A DNA stretch of 64,000 nucleotides from RGIG7179 sp051893555 (GTDB lineage Bacteria; Bacillota; Clostridia; Peptostreptococcales; Anaerovoracaceae). This document shows, one piece after another, positions 24,111 through 32,700 of this stretch. The translations under genes and the position numbers were made by a program. Each line of letters opens with the position of its first letter. The first letter of the stretch is position 1. The stretch covers positions 1-64,000 of the forward strand of contig JBJFHL010000052.1 of NCBI GenBank assembly GCA_051893555.1. Reading direction: 5' to 3'. Below the pieces are notes generated by a model that had not been told where the DNA came from, did no database searches, and saw nothing but the letters and a program-made list of their open reading frames with translations.

Positions 24111-25274
24111 ATGGATGTACAAACAGAGATGCAGAAAGATAACCGGCCCAAGAGCAGGCAGGACTACAGGAAATACCTGTCCCAGTCGGCTACCAGAGAA
24201 TCGCTGCAGAAGGATCATCAGAGAAACTGTATCATTTTTCTGGGCATGTTTCTGCTGGCAACCGGTATTTCTTTCGTATTCAATCAGATCGCGTCAGATC
24301 CGTCGCTGAATATTGCCATGGTCTATGTTCTGGGCCTGTTCATGGTGGCCAGATATACCGATGGATATGTATTCGGACTTCTGTTTGCGGTTTGCAGTGT
24401 AATCAGTGTTAACTATTTCTTTACGGTTCCCTACAGGAACCTGAATTTTACCATGGAGGGCTACCAGGTCACTTTCGCAGGCATGCTGATTATCGCCATG
24501 ATCACATCTGCCATGACGACGCATATGAAAGAACAGGCCGCAGCCCTGGCGGAGCAGGAAAAGCAGCTGATGGAGGCGCAGAAGGAAAAAATGCGGGCCA
24601 ATCTGCTGCGGGCTGTCTCCCATGACCTCCGAACACCGCTGACCGGGATCATCGGTAACAGTGCATCCTATCTGGAGATGGAAGACCAGCTGTCCAGAGA
24701 AGAAAAAATGGACCTGGTAGCGCACATCCAGGATGATGCCAACTGGCTTCTGAATATGGTGGAAAATCTGCTGTCTGTTACCCGGATCGACAATGAAACG
24801 GCCAGGGTGAACAAGTCTTATGAAGCGGTGGATGAAGTGGTTGCCTCTTCTGCTGCCAGATTTCGGAAACGATTCCCGGAAGCGGAGGTAAAGGTGCGTG
24901 TACCGGATGATGTGGTGATGGTCATGATGGATGCCATGCTCATTGAGCAGGTCATCATCAATATTCTGCAGAACGCGCAGCTTCATGCCCACACGAAAAA
25001 GCCCATCGAACTGTTTGTGGAAGAGGATGACCACTTCGTATGGTTTCATATCCGGGACTATGGTGACGGCATCGATGAGAGCAAACTGACTTCCATCTTT
25101 GATGGAGAGGGATACCGGGAGGTTTCCAGGGAAACGGATTCCTATAAAGGGATGGGGATCGGACTCTCCATCTGCAAGACCATTGTGGCTGCACACGGCG
25201 GCACCATTGGCGCGTTAAATCATGATGAAGGTGCGGAATTTTATTTTTCCCTTCCGAAGGAAATGGAGGAGTAG
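24111..25274 (+). CDS. KdpD-like sensor histidine kinase lacking the N-terminal sensor
   Basis: 387 residues from ATG 24111 (GGGGAAG upstream; the longer frame from 24078 has none). Residues ~40-140 are a DUF4118-type four-helix membrane region. 'RAVSHDLRTPLTGIIGNSASYL' (phospho-His at ~172) is a HisKA domain, and '...INILQNAQLHAH', 'DYGDGID', 'GMGIGLSICK' are the ATPase boxes. Full KdpD has ~880 residues with KdpD and Usp domains ahead; these are missing. Followed 3 bases later by a KdpE-like regulator. No kdpFABC genes are next to it, so the signal is unclear. Confidence 0.88.
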   Translation: MDVQTEMQKDNRPKSRQDYRKYLSQSATRESLQKDHQRNCIIFLGMFLLATGISFVFNQIASDPSLNIAMVYVLGLFMVARYTDGYVFGLLFAVCSVISVNYFFTVPYRNLNFTMEGYQVTFAGMLIIAMITSAMTTHMKEQAAALAEQEKQLMEAQKEKMRANLLRAVSHDLRTPLTGIIGNSASYLEMEDQLSREEKMDLVAHIQDDANWLLNMVENLLSVTRIDNETARVNKSYEAVDEVVASSAARFRKRFPEAEVKVRVPDDVVMVMMDAMLIEQVIINILQNAQLHAHTKKPIELFVEEDDHFVWFHIRDYGDGIDESKLTSIFDGEGYREVSRETDSYKGMGIGLSICKTIVAAHGGTIGALNHDEGAEFYFSLPKEMEE

Positions 25275-25277
25275 GAA

Positions 25278-25991
25278 ATGACACAGAAAATATCAGTATT
25301 GATCATTGAAGATGAAAAGAGCATATGCGATTTCGTGGCGAAGACACTGCAGTCCCACGACTATAAGGTGACAGCGGTACATAACGGAAAAGACGGCCTG
25401 GCACAGCTGACTTCGTCCCTGCCGGACATCGTGCTTCTGGATCTGGGACTGCCGGACATGGATGGAATGGACATCATCCGGAAAACGAGAGAATGGTCCA
25501 GTATTCCCATCATCGTCATCTCTGCCAGAACCCAGGAAAAAGAAAAAGTCGCAGCCCTGGACAGCGGAGCGGATGATTACATCACCAAGCCCTTCGGCAC
25601 CTTTGAGCTCCTGGCGAGGATCCGTACCGCCATACGGCATAATAACAAAATCGTGGACGACCCGGTCAACGCCAATCGCCCGTACAGTGCAGGCGGCCTG
25701 AAGATCGATTTTGAGAAGCGGCTGGTTTCGGTGGACGGAAACGAAGTACACCTGACCCGCGTGGAATACAAGATCGTATCTCTCCTTGCGAAAAACTCCG
25801 GCAAGGTCATGACCTACGACTCCCTGATCAATCAGGTTTGGGGCCCGTATGCCGATGACAACAACCGGATCCTCCGCGTCAACATGGCCAATATTCGCCG
25901 CAAGCTGGAAGCCAACCCGGGCGAACCAAAATACATCTTTACAGAACTGGGAATTGGATATAGAATGTTAGAAGACGAATCATTGGCATAA
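25278..25991 (+). CDS. kdpE: KdpE-like OmpR-family response regulator
   Basis: 237 residues. Receiver: 'LIIEDEKSICDFV', phospho-Asp in 'VLLDLGLPDMDG' (~53), 'IIVISARTQEKEKVAALDSGADDYITKPF' (in pieces), the KdpE-type pattern. Winged helix C-terminal with 'VHLTRVEYKIVSLLAKNSGKV' and 'VNMANIRRKLE'. Pairs with the kinase directly upstream. Expected to bind promoter DNA when phosphorylated; the target is unknown because no potassium ATPase genes are near. A terminator follows at 26040. Confidence 0.85.
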   Translation: MTQKISVLIIEDEKSICDFVAKTLQSHDYKVTAVHNGKDGLAQLTSSLPDIVLLDLGLPDMDGMDIIRKTREWSSIPIIVISARTQEKEKVAALDSGADDYITKPFGTFELLARIRTAIRHNNKIVDDPVNANRPYSAGGLKIDFEKRLVSVDGNEVHLTRVEYKIVSLLAKNSGKVMTYDSLINQVWGPYADDNNRILRVNMANIRRKLEANPGEPKYIFTELGIGYRMLEDESLA

Positions 25992-26039
25992 AACATTGAC
26001 ACAGATACAGACACAGAAAAGCAATGCAATGCAATGGAT

Positions 26040-26069
26040 GAGTCAGTCCCTGACGGGGCTGGCTCTTTT
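26040..26069 (+). terminator. Terminator after kdpE-like gene
   Basis: GAGTCAGTCCC (26040-26050) pairs with GGGGCTGGCTC (26055-26065) over 11 pairs with two G-U pairs and loop TGAC, followed by TTTT. It separates the two-component system from the aromatic gene. Confidence 0.75.
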
Positions 26070-26113
26070 CACATGTACAGATATACGAAGAAGATATACA
26101 AGGAGAGAGAACT

Positions 26114-27667
26114 ATGAACGCACCAGACAGGAATACACCAGAGAAACGTTTGACCATGGAAGAGGCGAGAGCCATCATCGACCGGGAGGATGCCATCATT
26201 CTGGAAGCCTTCAGCCGCCGCATGGAGGCTGCAGGTCATATCGCCAGAAATAAAGCGCAGAAGGGCCTGCCCATCTATGTACCGGAGCGGGAACAGCAGA
26301 TTCTGGATCGTGTGGCAGAGAAGGCAGAAACGCTCCAGCCGGAAGGATTATCGGAGTACGCTGTGGAACTGTACCGCAAGCTGATGGAGCTGAGCCGCCA
26401 GTATCAGAACACGATCCGAAAGTTCGGCCTGTTGGGCCGCCATCTGACCCACAGCTTCTCCCCGGAGATCCACCGGATGCTGGGCACGTTCAGTGAGCCG
26501 TACAACTACGAGATCTTCGAAAAAGAGCCGGAAGAAGTGGAAGGTTTTCTGAAGGACGGAGACTGGAGCGGGCTCAACGTGACCATTCCGTATAAGGAGA
26601 CGGTAATGCAGTACTGCGATCAGCTGTCGCCGGAAGCGGAACGGATCGGTGCGGTCAACACGCTGGTTCGCCGGGAAGGAAAAATATATGGATATAACAC
26701 AGATTACACAGGGTTCCGCCGGACGGTGGAAACTTCCGGGGCGAAGGTAGACGGCGCAAAATGTATCGTCCTGGGTTCCGGCGGCGCGTCGAAGGCGGTG
26801 GTCTGCGTACTGGAGGATCTGGGGGCGTCCCAGGTGGTGGTGGTAAGCCGTGACGGAAAGACCGGCTGCGATTATCAGGGCATGAAGGAGCAGCACCTGG
26901 ATGCGTCGATCATGGTGAACGCCACGCCGGTGGGAATGTATCCGCAGAACGGACGGTCTGCGGCATATCCGGGAACCTTCCCTCGCCTGGAGTGGGTATT
27001 CGACCTGATTTATAATCCGCTGCGAACCAATCTGCTGTGTCAGGCACGGAAATCGGATATCGAAGGGGTCAACGGACTGAAAATGCTGGTGGCGCAGGCA
27101 AAAGCCAGCGCAGAACTGTTCCTGGGAAGAGAAATCAGCGATGATGCGGTCGGCGAGATTGAAAGAAAGCTGGCCTGTGAGAAGGAGAACCTGGTTTTGA
27201 TCGGCATGCCGGGCTGTGGAAAGAGCACCATCGGCCGCATGCTGGCAGAAAAGACGGGAAGGAAGTTTATCGATGTGGATCAGCGGATTGTGGAACGGAT
27301 GGGTATGGCCATTTCCTCTATATTTGCCGAGGGCGGAGAAAACGCCTTCCGCCAGCTGGAAATGGAGGCTTGCGCCGATCTGCAGCAGGAAACCGGTGCA
27401 GTCATCGCCTGCGGCGGCGGTGTGGTCACCAGAGAAGAAAACTATTATGCCCTGGCTGAAAACGGCCGGTTCATCTTCCTGAACCGGAACATTGATGTAC
27501 TGCCGACAGACGGACGTCCCCTGAGCCAGTCCACACCGCTGTCGCATCTCTATGCCCAGAGACTGCCGCTCTACAGAAGCTGGTGCGATATGGAAGTGGA
27601 GAATAACGGGAAATCCATCAACCAGGTGGCAGACGAGATCCTGGAAGGCTGGGAAGGCAGAGCCTGA
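26114..27667 (+). CDS. Trifunctional chorismate mutase-shikimate dehydrogenase-shikimate kinase
   Basis: 517 residues with three domains. Residues ~10-95: an AroQ-type chorismate mutase helix bundle ('MEEARAIIDREDAIILEAFSRRM', in pieces; 'ARNKAQKGLPIYVPERE'). Residues ~100-345: AroE, with 'GRHLTHSFSPEIH', 'LNVTIPYKETV' (catalytic Lys), 'GAVNTLV', 'YNTDYTGF' (catalytic Asp) and the nucleotide loop 'LGSGGASKAV'. Residues ~357-515: AroK, with Walker A 'GMPGCGKST', 'DVDQRIVERMG', 'IACGGGVV'. It covers two steps before and one after chorismate in aromatic synthesis. All key residues look present. GGAG lies 10 bases before ATG. Confidence 0.93.
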   Translation: MNAPDRNTPEKRLTMEEARAIIDREDAIILEAFSRRMEAAGHIARNKAQKGLPIYVPEREQQILDRVAEKAETLQPEGLSEYAVELYRKLMELSRQYQNTIRKFGLLGRHLTHSFSPEIHRMLGTFSEPYNYEIFEKEPEEVEGFLKDGDWSGLNVTIPYKETVMQYCDQLSPEAERIGAVNTLVRREGKIYGYNTDYTGFRRTVETSGAKVDGAKCIVLGSGGASKAVVCVLEDLGASQVVVVSRDGKTGCDYQGMKEQHLDASIMVNATPVGMYPQNGRSAAYPGTFPRLEWVFDLIYNPLRTNLLCQARKSDIEGVNGLKMLVAQAKASAELFLGREISDDAVGEIERKLACEKENLVLIGMPGCGKSTIGRMLAEKTGRKFIDVDQRIVERMGMAISSIFAEGGENAFRQLEMEACADLQQETGAVIACGGGVVTREENYYALAENGRFIFLNRNIDVLPTDGRPLSQSTPLSHLYAQRLPLYRSWCDMEVENNGKSINQVADEILEGWEGRA

Positions 27668-28305
27668 TGCACCAGCAGCTTCTTGATCTGATGGCGGTCA
27701 TGCTTCTGATGATGCTGGCCGGGTTTGTGCTGCAGAATGCCGGACTGGTCAGCGGTGAGGGAAGAAAAACCCTGGTGAACATCATCCTGTATCTGTTGCT
27801 GCCTTGTAATAGTATCAAAGCCTTCTGCATGGAGCTCTCCATGAGCCAGATGAAGGCCATGTGGGTGGCTCTGGCGGGATCCATGGGAATCCAGTTGTTT
27901 TATGTGATCCTGAACCGGTTCCTGTACAACCGGTTCCCGGAAAATGAGAAGCCGGTCTACCAGTATGCTACATTGTGTTCCAATGCGGGTTTTCTGGGTA
28001 ATCTTCATCCCTGCATTATTGCTGTGGAAATCGGACTGCTGCTGCTTTTGCTTCAAGTTCACCTGCTTCGTCTGGTGCTGATTCCGGCGACCGTATGGGG
28101 CGTCTTCCTGCTCCTTGACATGGATCCGCTGGTGACTGGTGTCTGTGTGCTGATGACGGCCATGCCGGCGGGAAACACCACCGCCATTCTGGCCGCCAAA
28201 TATCATGCCCACGAGGAGGCGGCGGTCCGCTGCGTGGTGTTTACCACAGCCCTGTCGGTTCTGACCACGCCGGTATGGAGCTTTCTGCTGACCGCCTGCC
28301 TGTAG
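27667..28305 (+). pseudogene. AEC-family (auxin efflux-type) transporter with internal deletion
   Basis: 212 residues, against ~300-320 for the family. The N-terminal part ('LLMMLAGFVLQNAGLVSGEGRKTL', in pieces) and '...YQYATLCSNAGFLG' match helices 1-4. The C-terminal part ('LIPATVWGVFLLLDMDPLVTG', in pieces; 'MPAGNTTAILAAKYHAHEEAA') matches helices 8-10. Between them only ~25 low-complexity Leu-rich residues remain, so about 90-100 residues are missing without loss of the frame. Start overlaps the aro fusion stop. Probably inactive, or a shortened transporter. Confidence 0.7.
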
Positions 28306-28312
28306 TTTAAAG

Positions 28313-28486
28313 TTATAGCTTTTTTCCGCGTCGGTTTCGTACCGCTTCCGTCAGTAGGTATTCGATCTGCCCGTTGACGGAGCGGAATTCATCCTCCGCC
28401 CATGCGCAGAGTTCCTCATAGAGGGCGGCGTTCAGCCGCAGAGGAACCTGCTTTTTTTGTTTTTCAGACTGTTTCTTTTCCGCCAA
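28313..28486 (-). CDS. Arc/ribbon-helix-helix DNA-binding protein
   Basis: 57 residues with TTG start at 28486; AGAGGGGGA lies 7-8 bases upstream on the minus strand. A Lys-rich start (AEKKQSEKQKK) is followed by 'QVPLRLNAALYEELCAWAED' and 'FRSVNGQIEYLLTEAVR', the strand-helix-helix pattern of Arc/MetJ repressors. It is 16 bases downstream of the SPFH gene, in the same leftward operon. It was not among the longer reading frames. It is likely to bind the palindrome at 29583-29603; that is inference. Confidence 0.75.
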   Translation of the reverse strand: MAEKKQSEKQKKQVPLRLNAALYEELCAWAEDEFRSVNGQIEYLLTEAVRNRRGKKL

Positions 28487-28502
28487 AGGGCGATCCCCCT
28501 CT

Positions 28503-29546
28503 CTAATACAGGCTGCCGCTGTTTACGATAGGCTGTGCATCCTTGTTGCCGCAGAGCACCACCAGAAGGTTGCTGACCATGGCAGCCTTCCGTTCTTCAT
28601 CCAGCTCGACGATCTGATTCTCGTTCAGCTTTTCCAGGGCCATTTCCACCATACCCACGGCTCCGTCCACGATCATCTTCCGTGCGTCAATGATGGCAGC
28701 GGCCTGCTGACGCTGCAGCATGGCTGCGGCGATTTCCGGTGCATAAGCCAGGTGGGTGATACGGGCTTCCATGATTTCGATACCGGCCACATCCACCTTT
28801 TCCTGAATCGCCTCCTTCAGCTTATCGGAGATTTCCTGACTGGAGCCCCGCAGGGAACGTTCGCCGCTGTCTTCCGGGGCATCGTACGGGTAAAGCCGGA
28901 CAATGTTCCGCAGGGCGGAATCGCACTGGATGGAAAGGTATTCACAGTAGTTGTCTACGTTGAAAACTGCCTTGGTGGTATCGATGATTCGCCAGATGAC
29001 GATGATACCGATTTCAATCGGGTTACCCAGTTCATCGTTGATCTTCTGTCTGGAATTGCTCAGTGTCATGGCTTTCAGAGACAGCTTCTTCGTGTTCTTC
29101 ACGGTGGTGGTTGCGGTCTTGCCGCCGGCATTGCCCTCGGTCAGGACGGCAGCAGATGCATTGAGTGCAGAAAGGGCCTCCGCACCGGGATTGACGGCAG
29201 TCACGAAGGGATTGGTAAAGAAGAAGCCAGGTCCCTTCAGGGTGCCGTAATATTTGCCGAATAGGGTGAGGACATAGGCTTCATTGGGTTTCAGTACCTT
29301 CAGGCCGGAAACCAGAATCGGCATACCGACAGCAAGATAAAGGATGGAAATGACCAACAGCGGAACGCCGGCCCCATAGCTTCCTGCATCGATGAGAAAT
29401 GCGCCGAAAATGATGCCTGCTACGGACAGAACCGACAGAAGAAGAGTCAGAAGCAGCATGGGCATACCGCTGATGGCTTTCGCCTTTTTTTCTCCTACCA
29501 CGGACGATACGGCTGCAGTGTTGTTTTTTTCAGTAAGTTCAGACAT
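28503..29546 (-). CDS. SPFH/band-7 domain membrane protein
   Basis: 347 residues. Two hydrophobic segments at ~28-52 and ~56-80, then an SPFH domain from 'VLKPNEAYVLTLFGKYYGTL' through 'LGNPIEIGIIVIWRIIDTTKA', 'ALRNIVRLYPYD', 'EKVDVAGIEIMEARITHLAY' to 'MLQRQQAAAIIDARKMIV' at ~270. Family proteins assemble into membrane microdomain scaffolds and often interact with proteases. AGGAGG lies 6 bases before ATG. Paired with the ribbon-helix-helix gene. Substrate or client unknown. Confidence 0.9.
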   Translation of the reverse strand: MSELTEKNNTAAVSSVVGEKKAKAISGMPMLLLTLLLSVLSVAGIIFGAFLIDAGSYGAGVPLLVISILYLAVGMPILVSGLKVLKPNEAYVLTLFGKYYGTLKGPGFFFTNPFVTAVNPGAEALSALNASAAVLTEGNAGGKTATTTVKNTKKLSLKAMTLSNSRQKINDELGNPIEIGIIVIWRIIDTTKAVFNVDNYCEYLSIQCDSALRNIVRLYPYDAPEDSGERSLRGSSQEISDKLKEAIQEKVDVAGIEIMEARITHLAYAPEIAAAMLQRQQAAAIIDARKMIVDGAVGMVEMALEKLNENQIVELDEERKAAMVSNLLVVLCGNKDAQPIVNSGSLY

Positions 29547-29582
29547 TTGGAATACCTCCTTTTGATGAAGTGAATTATGTAA

Positions 29583-29603
29583 TTGATATCATTTTGATAT
29601 CAA
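29583..29603. promoter_or_regulatory. Perfect inverted repeat (operator) at SPFH promoter
   Basis: TTGATATCA - TTT - TGATATCAA, 9-bp arms, perfect. It lies just downstream of the minus-strand -10 element (29605-29610), covering the likely transcription start. A repressor bound here would block SPFH-RHH transcription. The Arc-like protein of the same operon is the natural candidate. Confidence 0.7.
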
Positions 29604-29604
29604 A

Positions 29605-29633
29605 ACAATAACACAGCTGCGAAGAAAATGCAA
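29605..29633 (-). promoter_or_regulatory. Promoter of the SPFH-RHH operon
   Basis: On the minus strand TTGCAT (29628-29633), 17-base spacer, TATTGT (29605-29610). It is about 60 bases upstream of the SPFH ATG. Both hexamers match sigma-A consensus at 4 of 6. Confidence 0.55.
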
Positions 29634-29747
29634 GCTGTTTTTTTTGTTGAGAAAGTGGTGCGGCAGAGGAAAAAATGTGGTAAAATGTAAATATCTATGA
29701 GCTTTCGGCAGCAGACGGACCGAAAGCCGAAAAGGAGCAGCAGGAAG

Positions 29748-32700
29748 ATGATCAGAAAATTAAGCGTGAAATTATATAAAGAAATCGCTGCAGCGATGAC
29801 GGAGCGTTCCTTCCTCCGTGAAATCGGCATGAGCCGCGAAGAAATGAACCGGTTCCTGGAAGAAAAGAACTGGCCGGCTCTGGCAGAGACACTGCTGGAA
29901 GAAACTGATGAGAAGGGCAGATTTCATGCGATCCGTGTGGCGGCGGCAGCCGCAGAGACGCTGGACAGCCTCAGCCCGCAGCCTCGGGACGGATGGCCGG
30001 TGTACACTTACGGTTATGTGCTGGGGCAGCTGTTCCCGGAGAAAAAGACCGATCTGCCGGACAGCGAGTATGCCGCAGGGCGGGTCTTCTTCCTGCAGCT
30101 GCTGAAAACCTTATATAAATTTGAAAGAATGACTCTGCCCTTTGATCCGACGTTGGACATGCGGTTTCTCCGGCCTTCGGAGGTGGAAGAAGGCGGGTAT
30201 CATAAGGAATATCTCCGGTTCGACCGGATGGCACGAAATCAGTGCATTTATGAGTTCATGCGTATCGGGATTGAAATCACCCCATGGAATACTCTGGGGC
30301 ACATCGCCGGCGTCCACTATGTGGCCATGCATGTGGCCCGCCAGCTGGAAGCACTGAAGGTACCGGTGGATCTGGGACTGGTCTCCGGTGCGGCAGCAGG
30401 CCATGATATCGGCAAGTACGGCTGCCGTAAGAGTGAAGAACGGAGGATTCCGTATCTCCACTATTACTATACCGATATCTGCTTCAACCGGTTCAACATG
30501 CCGATGATCGGTCATATTGCAGCTAACCATTCCACCTGGGATCTGGAACTGGAAAATCTTTCTGTGGAATCCCTGATCCTGATTTATGCGGACTTCCGGG
30601 TGAAGAGCAGCCGCAATGCCAAAGGAGAGGAAATCGTACATTTCTATTCTCTGGCGGAATCCTTCCAGGTGATCCTGGATAAACTGGATAATGTAGACGC
30701 AGCGAAAGAACTCCGCTACCGGAAAGTCTACAACAAGCTGGTGGATTTTGAGAATTATATGCGGGACCTGGGCGTGGTGCCGGAGCTTCCGGAGGTGCCG
30801 AAAGCCGTGCCGAAGATGCCGGTGCCTGCCGGCAGAAAAGACGTGTCGCTGCTGGGAAACAATGAGGCGGTGGAAGAACTGAAGCACGCCGCCGTGGATC
30901 ATAACATCCGCCTGATGAACAAGTTTTATCAGGAAGAGGACTTCGCTAACCTGCTGGAAACGGCGCGAAGCGAGAAACAATGGAAGAACCTGCGGACCTA
31001 TGTGTCCATTCTGGGTGAGTATTCCACCTATATGACGGAAAAGCAGAAGCTGCTGACCCTGAAGTTCCTTTACGAGCTGCTGGCTCACCGGGAAAGCGAC
31101 ATCCGCAACCAGGCAGGGGAGATCATCGGACAGATTATCGCCCGGTTCAACGAGGAATACAAGAAAGAACTGCCTGCCGGCGTCATTCTGCCGAAAAAAA
31201 AGATTACCAACCAGTCCCTCTGGGAAAAGTATCTGCGGGATGTGCTGCAGCCAGACTACAAGCTGACGGAACAGCATAAGAAGTGGATCGGCAACAGTCT
31301 GAAAAATATCGTGGCCGGTCTTCTGACCCAGTGTCATCCATCCATGCGGGAAGCCTACATTGAAACGCTGATGGTGTGGCTGCGCAGCCGGAACCTGACC
31401 CACCAGAACAAGGAATCTCTGCTGCGGGTGGCCGGTTCCATCGATCCGGCATGGTGCAGTGAAAAACAGAAAAAAGAAGTGCTTCGCTTCACGGAAAAGA
31501 TCCTGAGAGAAGAAACCGTGGACCTGCAGATTGCGGCGGTCCGGGCGAAGGAGCGGTTCGGCGGATATGCGGACAGCGAAGGCTATCAGAAGGGACTGAA
31601 AAAGATCCTGGGGCTGGACCCGGAGAAAGAACTGACGGCAGAAGCCCTGTCGGAAATGTTCCTGGACAATTTGAAGGCCAGAACGCCGTGGACCATAAAA
31701 GTGGCCAACATTAACCTGATGCTCCGCTATCTGGAGAAAAATCACGGAGAAGGACAGGAGCTCCATGTGGCCACCCACTTGGGCAATCTGGTGAAGGTCA
31801 GCGAAACCGTAACGGTGCGAAGGGCTGCGGGAGAAGGTCTGGTTTCCATCATCGGCAGCATGCCGCTGGAGCAGAGGAATGAAATTGCCGTCGAGCTGGG
31901 AAAAGGTCTGGAAATTGGCGATTACCAGTTCTCCAAATATATTCCGAACTACCTGGGCGTCATCATGCTGCACCTGCCGCCGCAGGAACTGGACGAGCTG
32001 ATTGCCGACCTGGAAAAGCTGCTGGAAACCGGAAACGGTCAGGTGGCGGCAGCGGTGCTCCATACCTTCGGCGTCATGCTGGAACATTACCGGATCTACC
32101 GGGTGAACTTCGGCGGTGAAGAGACGGAAGCAGTGACCGATACACGGAAGTACAAGCTGGTGAACCTGATTTTACGCGGATTTGCCAATTACAACAATGT
32201 GATCAGCTCCGAGGCTCTCTGGACCCTGGGTACCCATATCTTCGGATCCAGGCAGCTGTCACTGGAGGAAAAATACCAGATCTTCAGCCACTGCGGCAAG
32301 AAGATCCTGACATTATATGACGCACTGAAGGAGGAAGGACTGGACTTCTTCAACAACGCGGCGGTGCTGAACCACATTTACCGGTTCATCTGCCAATATG
32401 AAGTGGAAGCCGGACCGTTTGCCATTCCGGAGCGGCAGAAGGTGGCCTTCTTCCCGGGTACCTTTGACCCGTTCAGCCTGAGCCATAAGGCCATCGCCAC
32501 CGAGATCCGGAACATGGGCTATGAAGTCTATCTGGCTCTGGACGAGTTCAGCTGGTCGAAAAAGACCCAGCCGCGGCTCCAGCGGAGAAAGCTCATGAGC
32601 ATGTCCGTGGCCGATGAAGAGGAAATCTACATCTTCCCGGACGACATTCCGGTGAACATCGCCAATCCGCAGGATCTGGCCCGCCTGAAAGAAATATTTA

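Noticed and set aside
25981..26113. Aromatic-amino-acid T-box or attenuator before the aro fusion gene
   Set aside because: The only hairpin fits a terminator for the upstream gene. No T-box specifier or antiterminator sequence (TGGN bulge motif) was seen.
30111..32087. Long open frame of 658 codons on the minus strand opposite the giant gene
   Set aside because: It is the mirror of a G+C-rich coding frame; it has no start signal, no recognisable domain and is fully covered by the strongly supported plus-strand gene.
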